Of a stretch of 39,093 nt of DNA, positions 1 through 7,636 are shown one piece after another. This DNA comes from Peptococcaceae bacterium. GTDB lineage: Bacteria > Bacillota > Peptococcia > DRI-13. The notes below the pieces were generated by a model that saw only the letters and a list, made by a program, of their open reading frames with translations, did no database searches and was not told where the DNA came from. Position numbers and translations under genes: made by a program. Position 1 is the stretch's first letter; the number at the start of each line of letters is the position of its first letter. The stretch spans positions 1 to 39,093 of the forward strand of contig JAIHAN010000007.1 of assembly GCA_020054815.1 (NCBI GenBank). Direction: 5' to 3'.

Positions 1-1692
1 CGCGCCTTGAGTGATACCATTCCCCACGGCATCCTGGCAGTTAATAAGGATGGGAAGATCATTGTCCTGAATAAAGTCTTTTCAGAAATACTAAATCTTT
101 GTGAAGAGGAGGTCCTGGGCAAGGATATTCAAGAAGTGGTGCCCAGGTGCCAAATTCGCGCCGTCATGACTTCGGGGCAAGCCAGGACGAGGAATCTGTA
201 TAAGCTAAACGGCCGCATCTTTTTCGCGGATTATTTTCCTTTGAAAAACGGGGAGGAGATTATCGGAGGTGTGGCTGTTTTTGAGGATATAACAAAAGTC
301 AAAAAAGTCGAGACTGAACTTCAGGAAGTTACGGCCTACAAAAAAATTTTGGAGGCCGTCCTGGAGAATGCTTACGAGGGTATCGTCATTGTGGACAGGG
401 ACGGGAAAATCATCATGTTCAACGGGGCTTACGCCGATTTTTTGGGGATTAAGCCGGAGGATGCTATTGGCCGTCATGTCACGGAGATTATCGAAAACAC
501 ACGGATGCATGAGGTGATTAAAACAGGTATAGCTGAGATCGGGCAGTTGCAGCGTATTGGCAAGCATAATGCCGTAGTCCAGCGCCTCCCCATTAAAATT
601 AATGACCAGGTGGTAGCGGGAGTAGGTAAAATATGGTTCAAAGATTTACGGGATATGGAAAATCTCTTTAAACATCTTCAATCCTTGCAGGACGAATTAG
701 CGTATTACAAAGAGGAATTACGACGTACCCAGGGCGGGCGTTATACCATAGAAAATATCGTAGGGAATAGCCCCCGGATTATCAGATTGAAAGATCTTAT
801 CGCCCGCGCTGCCCGGTCTTCCTCCACCGTACTTATCCTGGGAGAAAGCGGTACGGGAAAAGAATTAGTAGCCCATGCCATCCACAATCTCAGCAGCCGC
901 AGCCATCATCCCTTTGTACGCATCAATTGTGCCGCCATACCCGAAAACATCCTGGAGTCAGAGTTATTTGGCTATGCCGAAGGGGCTTTTACCGGTGCCC
1001 AGCGGGGTGGCAAAGTAGGTAAATTCGAACTGGCCCACAGAGGGACTATTTTTCTCGATGAAATCGGGGATATGCCTTTTTCCATGCAGGCCAAACTTTT
1101 GCGCTTTCTTCAGGAAAAAGAACTGGAGCGCCTGGGCGAGAACAAAACGCGGCACATTGATGCCCGGGTCATTGCGGCCACCAATCAGGATTTACCCAAA
1201 AAAATAAAAAAAGGGGAGTTCCGCGAGGACTTATACTACCGTCTGCAGGTGATGACCCTGGAAGTTCCGCCTTTACGTGAGCGAAAGGAGGACATCCCCT
1301 TTCTTGTAAATTACTTTATTGAAAAATTCAACCGGGAATTTGGCCGGCTGATCCGGAAAGTTGACAGCAAAGTCATGGAGACTCTGCTAAGCTATGAATG
1401 GCCCGGTAACGTACGTCAACTGGAAAACGTTATTGAGAGAGCCTATAATTTAACGGAAGGTGATTGTATTACTTTAGAAGCGTTGCCCTTATACCTGGCG
1501 GAAATGTCACCCAGGACTCCTATTAAGGAGGGGGTAAGCCTTTCTCTTCTGCAGGCCAAAGATGAATTAGAAAAAAACACCATCGAAACCATCCTGAAAG
1601 AGGTGCAGGGAAACCGGAGTAAAGCGGCGAAGCTTTTAGGCATAACCAGAGCATCCTTGTACCAAAAACTTAAGAAGTATGGTCTGATGTAA
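1..1692 (+). CDS. Sigma-54-dependent PAS-domain transcriptional activator, 5' end outside window
   Basis: This is a bacterial enhancer-binding protein that would remodel the sigma-54 RNA polymerase closed complex by ATP hydrolysis. The frame is open to the first base, and the track start (TTG at 7) falls at the beginning of a PAS domain with no ribosome site, so the true start lies upstream. Counting from that TTG, PAS 1 covers about residues 1-95 and PAS 2 about 107-215. The AAA+ domain covers about 248-480, with Walker A GESGTGKE (279-286), the sigma-54 contact loop GAFTGA (326-331) and Walker B GTIFLDEIGD. A Fis-type helix-turn-helix ends the protein (GNRSKAAKLLGITRASLYQK). A good sigma-54 promoter and a palindrome lie in the next intergenic region, so the likely target is the acyl-CoA dehydrogenase/etf operon. 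The ligand sensed by the PAS domains is unknown. Confidence 0.93.
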   Translation, partial: RALSDTIPHGILAVNKDGKIIVLNKVFSEILNLCEEEVLGKDIQEVVPRCQIRAVMTSGQARTRNLYKLNGRIFFADYFPLKNGEEIIGGVAVFEDITKVKKVETELQEVTAYKKILEAVLENAYEGIVIVDRDGKIIMFNGAYADFLGIKPEDAIGRHVTEIIENTRMHEVIKTGIAEIGQLQRIGKHNAVVQRLPIKINDQVVAGVGKIWFKDLRDMENLFKHLQSLQDELAYYKEELRRTQGGRYTIENIVGNSPRIIRLKDLIARAARSSSTVLILGESGTGKELVAHAIHNLSSRSHHPFVRINCAAIPENILESELFGYAEGAFTGAQRGGKVGKFELAHRGTIFLDEIGDMPFSMQAKLLRFLQEKELERLGENKTRHIDARVIAATNQDLPKKIKKGEFREDLYYRLQVMTLEVPPLRERKEDIPFLVNYFIEKFNREFGRLIRKVDSKVMETLLSYEWPGNVRQLENVIERAYNLTEGDCITLEALPLYLAEMSPRTPIKEGVSLSLLQAKDELEKNTIETILKEVQGNRSKAAKLLGITRASLYQKLKKYGLM

Positions 1693-1713
1693 AAGAATAC
1701 AGCTGTATGCTTT

Positions 1714-1727
1714 TGTGACATGTCACA
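1714..1727. promoter_or_regulatory. Perfect 14-bp palindrome, probable enhancer (UAS) for the sigma-54 activator
   Basis: TGTGACATGTCACA is a perfect palindrome about 165 bases upstream of the -24/-12 promoter of the acyl-CoA dehydrogenase operon, just after the activator stop codon. Position and symmetry fit an upstream activating sequence for a Fis-type helix-turn-helix. That the upstream activator binds here is inference; the GntR protein encoded at 5053 is an alternative binder. Confidence 0.5.
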
Positions 1728-1881
1728 TTTATTGACAGTATACACAGAACATTACCCGCTATTTGTTTTTTCTGTTTATGGTATTAAGGGAATGCCTTAG
1801 TACAGACAGGACAAGGAGGAGCGGGCTTTTTTGTATGTAATGACGGGAGTCGGGAAAGGGATAGGGGAAAGCCTTTTTAGA

Positions 1882-1900
1882 TTGGCACGGTTCTTGCAAT
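1882..1900 (+). promoter_or_regulatory. Sigma-54 (-24/-12) promoter of the acd-etfBA operon
   Basis: TTGGCACGGTTCTTGCAAT matches the sigma-54 consensus TGGCAC-N5-TTGCA exactly, with the invariant GG and GC separated by 10 bases. It lies about 50 bases upstream of the acyl-CoA dehydrogenase start codon and downstream of a gene for a sigma-54 activator. Confidence 0.9.
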
Positions 1901-1951
1901 ATAAAACTATCGAAGATATGTTAATTTTTTCACTTGAAAGGAGAGATAACA

Positions 1952-3103
1952 ATGCAATTTTTCCAATTTACCGAAGAGCAGGAGATGTTAAGAAAAGCGG
2001 TGCGTGAGTTTGTGGAAGCAGAAATCGCACCCAAAGCGGCCGAGTGGGATGAAAAAGACTACTGTCCCGTGGAGCTCTTTCCCAAAATGGGAGAAATGGG
2101 CATTACCGGCATCTTTGTACCCGAACAGTACGGCGGAGCCGGCCTGGGCCATGTAGAACGGGCTATCTGCCTGGAAGAAATCTCCCGGCATTCCGCAGGC
2201 TTAGGCATAGCCCTCATGACCCACCATCTTTGTGTTGCGGGTATTCTCTACTATGGTACAGAAGAGCAAAAACAAAAATACCTGCCCGAACTGGCAGCAG
2301 GTACCAAGATCGGCGGTCTCTCCGTCACTGAACCGGGCGGCGGCTCTGACTTCATGGGCCAGAAATCCACCGGAGAATTAAAAGACGGATACTGGGTCTT
2401 AAATGGCCGCAAGTGTTTCATCACCAACTCCCATGTGGCTGACATCGACATCTGGACCGTCATCACCGGTCAGGATGAAAAAGGCCGTCCTGTCATGACC
2501 GCCTTCATCATCGACCCTGATACACCCGGTCATACCCCTGGCCGTAAAGAACACAAACTGGGCTTAAGAGGCTCTGTCACCGGTGATGTCAACTGCGTCG
2601 AAGTCAAAGTAGCGCCGGGACAAATGCTGGGTAAAGAAGGAGCGGGAGCAAAAATAGCCATGACCACCATCCAGGAAGTAGGCCGTGCGGGCATGTCAGC
2701 CATCAACGTCGGTATCTTAAGGGGCTGTGTGGAAGAAGGCGTCAAATTTGCCAACGAGCGTATTGTTTACGGCAAGCCTATCGCCAAACTCCAGGCCATC
2801 CAGTTTGATATTGCCGAAACCAGGCTGGAGTACGAAGCCGCCAGGCTTCTCACCTACCGGGCTGCCGGTATGAAAGATGCCGGGATTCCCTGTGCTACCG
2901 AATTCGCCATGGCCAAGCTCTATGCCACCGAAGCCGCCTGCCGGGCTGCCAAGAGGATTATGGACATGATGGGCGGCTACGGTATCATCAACGAATATCC
3001 CATAGGCCGTTTCCTGAGAGATGCCTTAGCTTCCATTCCTGCCGGCGGCACCTCCCATATCCAGAAACTCATCATTGCCGGCAGCACCTTGAGCGGCAAA
3101 TAA
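1952..3103 (+). CDS. Acyl-CoA dehydrogenase family protein (atypical active site)
   Basis: An FAD-dependent acyl-CoA dehydrogenase of 383 residues, expected to pass electrons to the EtfBA pair encoded next. The ATG at 1952 follows AAAGGAGAG; the track start, a TTG at 1934, lies inside that ribosome site and is rejected. Visible family landmarks are the flavin-side motif LSVTEPGGGSDF, the helix before YGKPIAKLQAIQFDIAE, and the C-terminal block MGGYGIINEYPIGRFLRDA. The segment that normally reads YEGTSxIQ, where Glu is the catalytic base in short- and medium-chain enzymes, reads AGGTSHIQ here, so the usual base is Gly. Isovaleryl- and long-chain enzymes carry the base on another helix, so this may be a similar case, or the reaction may differ. 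The operon is acd-etfB-etfA under a sigma-54 promoter. The substrate cannot be told. Confidence 0.93.
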   Translation: MQFFQFTEEQEMLRKAVREFVEAEIAPKAAEWDEKDYCPVELFPKMGEMGITGIFVPEQYGGAGLGHVERAICLEEISRHSAGLGIALMTHHLCVAGILYYGTEEQKQKYLPELAAGTKIGGLSVTEPGGGSDFMGQKSTGELKDGYWVLNGRKCFITNSHVADIDIWTVITGQDEKGRPVMTAFIIDPDTPGHTPGRKEHKLGLRGSVTGDVNCVEVKVAPGQMLGKEGAGAKIAMTTIQEVGRAGMSAINVGILRGCVEEGVKFANERIVYGKPIAKLQAIQFDIAETRLEYEAARLLTYRAAGMKDAGIPCATEFAMAKLYATEAACRAAKRIMDMMGGYGIINEYPIGRFLRDALASIPAGGTSHIQKLIIAGSTLSGK

Positions 3104-3120
3104 CACAGGGAGGTTGAGCC

Positions 3121-3957
3121 ATGAGCTTTAACATCGCCGTCTGTATCAAACCCGTACCGGACCCCAGCCACTATGACAAAATCACCATCCATCCCGTAAA
3201 CAAAACCATCACCCGGGAAGGCATCCCTACCATCATCAACCCTGTGGACAAAAACGCCATCGAGGCGGCCCTGCAGGTCAAAGAAAAATGGGGGGGCAAA
3301 GTCACCGTCATCACCATGGCTCCTCCCTCTGCCGAAGAAAACCTGCGGGAAGCCTTAGCCATGGGGGCTGACGAAGCAGTGCTCCTAACCGACCGGGCCT
3401 TTGCCGGAGCCGACACCTGGGCTACCTCCTACACCCTGGCCCAGGGTTTAAAGAAAATCGGTCACTTCGACTTAATCTTTACCGGCACCGAAAGCGCCGA
3501 CGGCGCCACCTCCCAGGTCCCGGCCCAGCTGGCCCAGTGGCTTAAGATTGCCCACCTCTGGAATGTCCAGCAGTTTAAAATAACCAATAAAGAAGAACTC
3601 CAGGCCCAGATGAAAATCGAAAACGGCTACATCGAGTATGCCCTCAAACTCCCCGCTCTTTTAGCCGTATCCCGGGAGTGCAACAAACCCAGGTACACCA
3701 CCATCATGGGCGTCATGAAAGCCAAAAAGAAACCCTTAATCACCTATACCGCCGATGATTTAGACCTAAACAAAGATTTTATCGGATTAAAAGGGTCACC
3801 TACCCAGCCCGGTGACATCTACACCCCCGAACTGGGGAGAAAAGGGCAGGAGCTTACAGGGGAAGTGGAAGAAATCGTAGCCCAGCTCATTCAGAAACTG
3901 CGGGCTGCCGGGTTAAACTTAGAATCCTGGAACGCCTGTGCCGTAGGGAGGGAGTAA
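3121..3957 (+). CDS. etfB: Electron transfer flavoprotein beta subunit
   Basis: Small subunit of the heterodimeric electron transfer flavoprotein that accepts electrons from (or donates them to) the acyl-CoA dehydrogenase encoded 17 bases upstream. Its 278 residues begin with the typical NIAVCIKPVPD. A nucleotide-binding segment follows (NPVDKNAIEAALQVKE, then AMGADEAVLLTD), and then FTGTESADGATSQVPAQLA, the recognisable EtfB core. A ribosome site (GGGAGG) precedes the ATG. etfA starts 2 bases after the stop, so the two are translationally coupled. Whether the complex is a plain or an electron-bifurcating Etf cannot be decided by eye. Confidence 0.95.
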   Translation: MSFNIAVCIKPVPDPSHYDKITIHPVNKTITREGIPTIINPVDKNAIEAALQVKEKWGGKVTVITMAPPSAEENLREALAMGADEAVLLTDRAFAGADTWATSYTLAQGLKKIGHFDLIFTGTESADGATSQVPAQLAQWLKIAHLWNVQQFKITNKEELQAQMKIENGYIEYALKLPALLAVSRECNKPRYTTIMGVMKAKKKPLITYTADDLDLNKDFIGLKGSPTQPGDIYTPELGRKGQELTGEVEEIVAQLIQKLRAAGLNLESWNACAVGRE

Positions 3958-3959
3958 AC

Positions 3960-4985
3960 ATGAACCTAAAAGACTACCAGGGAATTTGGGTCATTGCCGA
4001 ACAAATGGCAGGTTGCCTTAACTCCGTAAGCTTCGAACTCCTGGGTAAAGCCCAGGAACTCAAAAAACAGCTCCAAACGCCCGAGCCAGTTACTGCCGTG
4101 TTAGTAGGTAAAGATGTGGAAGAGTTGGCTCCGGAACTGGGCGCTTATGGGGCCGAAGAAATCATCGTTGTTGATCACCCCGGGCTAGAACTCTACCAGA
4201 ACCAAACCTATGCCGAGGTACTGGCAGACCTGATCAAAGAAAAGAAACCTTCCATCCTGCTTATGGGAGCAACCGGCATAGGCCAGGACCTGGCTCCCAT
4301 CTTAGGAGTCAAAGTCAACACCGGTGTGGCTGCACATTGTGTAGATTTACGCATCAATCAAGACAACAACCTGGTGGCAGTAGTCCCGGCCTTTGGCGGT
4401 AAAGTCTTAGGAGACATCCTCTGTCCGAAGCACCGTCCCCAGATGGCTACCTTAAAACCCGGTGTTTTGGGGAAGCCAGAACGGAATAACCAGGCCCATT
4501 ACACCATCACCAAATATGACCCCGCGGAGTCCTTGAAAAAAGATGCAGGCAGAGTCAAAGCTTTAGGCATCTATAGACAGGAAGTGAAGGGAGTGCCCCT
4601 GGAAGAGGCCGAAATCGTCGTGGCCGGAGGCTGGGGCATGGGTTCCAAAGAGAACTGGCAGCTTCTAGAAGAGCTGGCTTCCCTCCTGGGAGGAGCCGTA
4701 GGCTGTACCAGACCGCCGGTGGATGAGAAATGGGTAGAAGGGGAACACCAGATGATCGGCACCAGCGGGAAGACTGTACGGCCTAAAGTGTACATCGGTG
4801 CGGCTATTTCCGGGGCCACCCATCATGTCTGCGGCATGAAAGATTCAGGCCTGGTAATCAGCATCAACAAGGACCCCAAGGCGCCTATTTTTGAGGTATC
4901 GGATATTCGTATTGTAGGGGATGCGAAGACGATTCTTAGTAAGTTAATAGAAGAGATAAAGAAGATACGGGGGAATGTTAATTAG
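3960..4985 (+). CDS. etfA: Electron transfer flavoprotein alpha subunit
   Basis: Large, FAD-carrying subunit of the electron transfer flavoprotein, 341 residues. The N-terminal half is the EtfA/B-like domain (LLMGATGIGQDLAPILGVKVNTG). The C-terminal half is the FAD domain, with GGWGMGSKENW, a GCTRPPVD stretch, GTSGKTVRPKVYIGAAISGA and ISINKDPKAPIFEVSD, all hallmark positions of the family. No extra ferredoxin domain is present. It is the last gene of acd-etfB-etfA. Its stop codon lies inside a 41-base palindrome that also occurs at 19976, followed by a conventional bidirectional terminator. Confidence 0.95.
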   Translation: MNLKDYQGIWVIAEQMAGCLNSVSFELLGKAQELKKQLQTPEPVTAVLVGKDVEELAPELGAYGAEEIIVVDHPGLELYQNQTYAEVLADLIKEKKPSILLMGATGIGQDLAPILGVKVNTGVAAHCVDLRINQDNNLVAVVPAFGGKVLGDILCPKHRPQMATLKPGVLGKPERNNQAHYTITKYDPAESLKKDAGRVKALGIYRQEVKGVPLEEAEIVVAGGWGMGSKENWQLLEELASLLGGAVGCTRPPVDEKWVEGEHQMIGTSGKTVRPKVYIGAAISGATHHVCGMKDSGLVISINKDPKAPIFEVSDIRIVGDAKTILSKLIEEIKKIRGNVN

Positions 4986-5016
4986 TTGAGGTGCCTGGCA
5001 CCTTAACTAATTAACA
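4976..5016. repeat. 41-bp near-perfect palindrome, copy 1 of a dispersed element
   Basis: Two 20-base arms flank a central T. The core is GAGGTGCC-T-GGCACCTT, and the arms differ at one position, which would still pair as G-U in RNA. The element contains the etfA stop codon. Copy 2 lies at 19976-20020, and similarity continues past the palindrome (CATTAATTTAACA here, CATTATCTTAACA there). No U-run follows, so it is not a standard terminator. Confidence 0.85.
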
Positions 5017-5028
5017 TTAATTTAACAT

Positions 5029-5058
5029 AAATAAGAGGAGCGAGCGCTCCTCTTATTT
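5029..5058. terminator. Bidirectional Rho-independent terminator between etfA and the GntR gene
   Basis: AAATAAGAGGAGC pairs with GCTCCTCTTATTT around a GAGC loop, giving a 13-bp stem with A-rich and T-rich ends. It sits between converging genes and overlaps the last codons of the GntR gene. Confidence 0.8.
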
Positions 5059-5763
5059 GTCTTTGGCGTCTGTCACAATACGGAAGGAATTATGGAGGTG
5101 CTTTAGCATGGCGGCATGGGCTTCCTCCGGAACATTCCCTATGATGGCCCGAGCTATTGTCTTATGTTCCTCCAGGGAAACGGGTATTCTGCCGGGGCGG
5201 GCATAAGTATTTTTTACTGCTTCACTGAGCATTTCTACAATAATGGCCATGATGCGAATCAGGACGTCATTTCCGGCCGCTTGCGCTATCAGCATGTGAA
5301 ACTCACGGTCTTTTTCGGCGTAGATATCGGGGTCCAGCTTCTTTTTCATCTGGCGTTCCGTTTCTTTAATATTTTGTTCCAGTGAACCAAGTATTTCTTC
5401 ATCGGCCCTTTCCGCGGCCCACATACAGGCCTGGGGTTCGATGATGCTGCGGATTTCGTAAAGTTCAAAGGTCCGGCCATTGGTAAGCTGTAGCCCCAGC
5501 AAGTTCAGGGCAGTGGTTTCGAATTCATCACTGACGAATACGCCCTGGCCGTGGCGGATGGTAATCATCCGGTATGCAGCCAGGATTTTGTAGGCTTCCC
5601 TTATGGTGTTGCGTGATACATTCAAAAGTTGAGCCATTTCCCTTTCGGGGGGAAGTTTTTCCCTGGGGTTTAATTTGTTTTCCAGGATTAAATTACGTAT
5701 ATAGTCCACTATCTGGCTTGTCACACTGCTGCTGGTTGTTTGGAAATCCCTGAAAAGGTCCAC
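5053..5763 (-). CDS. GntR-family (FadR subfamily, FCD domain) transcriptional regulator
   Basis: A 236-residue ligand-responsive DNA-binding protein. The N-terminal winged helix-turn-helix (about residues 12-80) carries the diagnostic EKLPPEREMAQLLNVSRNTIREA. The C-terminal FCD all-helical sensor domain (about 95-225) has the metal-ligand pattern D-x3-H in KDREFHMLIAQAA plus later His in LEEHKTIA and LKHLHNS. The start is a GTG after GAGGTGG. It lies 11 bases downstream of the AlbA_2 gene and is probably co-transcribed with it. FCD regulators usually sense small carboxylic acids. An operator-like TGGTATGACAA site occurs before the FAH gene at 7584, so that gene is a plausible target. Ligand unknown. 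Confidence 0.92.
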   Translation of the reverse strand: MDLFRDFQTTSSSVTSQIVDYIRNLILENKLNPREKLPPEREMAQLLNVSRNTIREAYKILAAYRMITIRHGQGVFVSDEFETTALNLLGLQLTNGRTFELYEIRSIIEPQACMWAAERADEEILGSLEQNIKETERQMKKKLDPDIYAEKDREFHMLIAQAAGNDVLIRIMAIIVEMLSEAVKNTYARPGRIPVSLEEHKTIARAIIGNVPEEAHAAMLKHLHNSFRIVTDAKDK

Positions 5764-5773
5764 GGTACCACCT

Positions 5774-6682
5774 CTAATTCTCTGAATCCATGTGGAGCCG
5801 GTTCCTGATAATTACTTCAAAAGGAGTTTTCCCGTCCTGGGGACCGCTTTTGTCTGTGTAGAGTGTCCAGTAGAGGAAAAGGTGTTGATTGTTTTTGGTG
5901 GCCTGTGCATCCAGGGATGGGAGGAATTTAGGGTCCAGGAAAGTACGAAATCCGGGGAAAATATACTGGTTGGGGTTAGACTGCTTAATAAATTCTCTAT
6001 ACCAGAGGCCGTCCAGTTGAATTTTTCGACCGCCTCTGAAATCACCGGGTCTGATGATTACTTCAGGGATGCAAAGACGCACGGCGAAATGCCGGACAAA
6101 GGTTTCTCCTATATTTCTAATGACAATTTGTAATTTATAGATGCCGTCTTTTTCCGCTTGTTTGGGGGTAGTAAAAATAGGAAAGAGCCGGGGTTTATCC
6201 AGGCGGTTCATGACGTCCCGGACCTCATAATCCTCCATAGGTTCCGACTTAAAGTTATGCCGTTTATAGTAACGGTTATTACCGGCCATATGAGCCGTTG
6301 TACTTTGCGGTATAACCACAACCAGGATGTATTTTTCGTTGGGAAGTTTGACGGGGTTAATGTATAGTCCTTCTATCCTGGGACTGATGCGGGAGACAAT
6401 AATGTTCTCCAGCCATTCTTTGTTTATGGGGCCATTAGGGTCTAAGCCTTCTTCCAACTCCAGGCGGATAGTAGGACCTTCTTTTACTTCCTTGATACCA
6501 TAAATGATGATGCCTCCAGCAGAGTTGGCGAAACTGGAGACATCCTTACTTATTTCATCCTTGGCTTCGGGAACCAAAGCCCCCAGGCTTTTGAATTCCA
6601 GGTTTTTATATTCCGTCGTGTTGCTGGAAACAATCTTTTCTATATCTTTATATGTCCAGGAACGGGCTCGGTCTATATACAT
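5774..6682 (-). CDS. AlbA_2/Schlafen-type putative DNA-binding protein
   Basis: A 302-residue protein whose N-terminal half matches the AlbA_2 (Schlafen, divergent AAA_4) domain: NLEFKSLGAL, then EISKDVSSFANSAGGIIIYGIKE, then a beta-rich segment ending near RYYKRHNFKSEPMEDYEVRDVM. The C-terminal half (about residues 165-300) is not recognised; it looks beta-rich and has no catalytic motif visible to me. The start ATG follows AAGGGGGAT. Such proteins are often annotated as ATP-binding or transcriptional regulators and sometimes occur in defence loci, but the neighbour here is a metabolic GntR regulator 11 bases downstream, which argues for a regulatory role. Function not established. Confidence 0.8.
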   Translation of the reverse strand: MYIDRARSWTYKDIEKIVSSNTTEYKNLEFKSLGALVPEAKDEISKDVSSFANSAGGIIIYGIKEVKEGPTIRLELEEGLDPNGPINKEWLENIIVSRISPRIEGLYINPVKLPNEKYILVVVIPQSTTAHMAGNNRYYKRHNFKSEPMEDYEVRDVMNRLDKPRLFPIFTTPKQAEKDGIYKLQIVIRNIGETFVRHFAVRLCIPEVIIRPGDFRGGRKIQLDGLWYREFIKQSNPNQYIFPGFRTFLDPKFLPSLDAQATKNNQHLFLYWTLYTDKSGPQDGKTPFEVIIRNRLHMDSEN

Positions 6683-6765
6683 GGGTATCCCCCTTATACT
6701 CTCTCTTATGAAAACTATATCTTAATCATAAAAAGTATGCAATGAGAGGACAACTTGGAGAAAAA

Positions 6766-7416
6766 TTAATATTTTTGGGAGATATACCTAAAGGCAATAT
6801 AGACAAGGGCGGAAAGAAAGAGCAGGACAAGGAGACGCGGCCAGTAGGTTTGCCAGAGGAGAAGGTCATGACCCACAAAGGTTTCAAACACTAAGGAAGG
6901 GATTTTTCCTAAAGCCGTTGCGGCTACGAAGGTTGTCAAGGGTATCCTGGTCAGGGCCGCCAGTAAATTTACCAGCCCGGAAGGAACTAAAGGCAGCAGG
7001 CGGGCCACCATAACGGCTTTAAAACCATTAGCTGGGGTAAAGTTTTGCAAAAACCGGTAAGGTGTAGTTTGCTCTGCCAGTACATGCAGAGAGGAATCCA
7101 CAAAATAACGGTAAAACAGGAAGGAGAGGCCGGCGCCTGTAACCTCGCCCAGCCAGGAAACAACACCGCCCCAAAAAAGGCCAAAAACCAGGGCGTTGGC
7201 GCCTGAAAGAAAGACGGAAGGAAGTAGGCCAGAGACACTGATAAGAACATTAAGACCTATGCTGATAAAAAAGGCCCACGGTCGGTACTGCTGTAAAAAG
7301 GATACCAGCTGGGTAAGGTTAATATAACGAAGGGAAAAAAGCATGGACACGGAAAAGAAAACCACCAGCAATATTTTCAGTGTAGCCTTAAGTTTCTCAT
7401 TTTGTATTGATGGCAA
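6766..7416 (-). CDS. TVP38/TMEM64 (VTT/DedA-like) family membrane protein
   Basis: An integral membrane protein of the TVP38/TMEM64 family, with the VTT signature region SGANALVFGLFWGGVVSW and the reentrant-type segment RLLPLVPSGLVNLLAALTRI followed by TALGKIPSLVFETFVGHD. About five or six hydrophobic segments are visible. I choose the TTG at 7416 because it follows a strong AAAGGAG site at 7-base spacing and gives 216 residues, normal for the family. The ATG at 7491 used by the ORF track would add 25 residues but has no ribosome site. Members are lipid scramblase-like or of unknown function. It appears to be a single-gene unit divergent from the FAH gene. Confidence 0.85.
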   Translation of the reverse strand: MPSIQNEKLKATLKILLVVFFSVSMLFSLRYINLTQLVSFLQQYRPWAFFISIGLNVLISVSGLLPSVFLSGANALVFGLFWGGVVSWLGEVTGAGLSFLFYRYFVDSSLHVLAEQTTPYRFLQNFTPANGFKAVMVARLLPLVPSGLVNLLAALTRIPLTTFVAATALGKIPSLVFETFVGHDLLLWQTYWPRLLVLLFLSALVYIAFRYISQKY

Positions 7417-7575
7417 GGGATTGCTCCTTTCAAAAGTATCGTCAATGCAACTGTCGATATTGGATGGTGTATAAACTTTTTCTAATTTCATAACTTAATT
7501 ATACAATTTCATCATGCTCTATTCCATTTTTAGAAAGGCATAGTACAGAATTGTACCAAATCGTTAAGAAATCAA

Positions 7576-7605
7576 TAGTCAAATGGTATGACAAGCTGCT
7601 AGAAT
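7576..7605 (+). promoter_or_regulatory. Probable promoter with FCD-GntR operator-like site before the FAH gene
   Basis: A possible -35 TAGTCA and -10 TAGAAT, 18 bases apart, bracket TGGTATGACAA (7584-7594). That site differs at one base from the TGGTnnnACCA core known for PdhR/LldR-type GntR regulators. An operator between -35 and -10 would repress. The GntR protein encoded at 5053 is the natural candidate; this is inference from spacing and pattern only. A sigma-54 reading fails because the GG-GC spacing is 11. Confidence 0.35.
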
Positions 7606-7636
7606 ATTCTTAAGACGTAATGGAAGGAGAGTGCAC

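Noticed and set aside
7583-7600. Possible sigma-54 promoter TGGTATGACAAGCTGC before the FAH gene
   Set aside because: GG and GC are 11 bases apart instead of the invariant 10.
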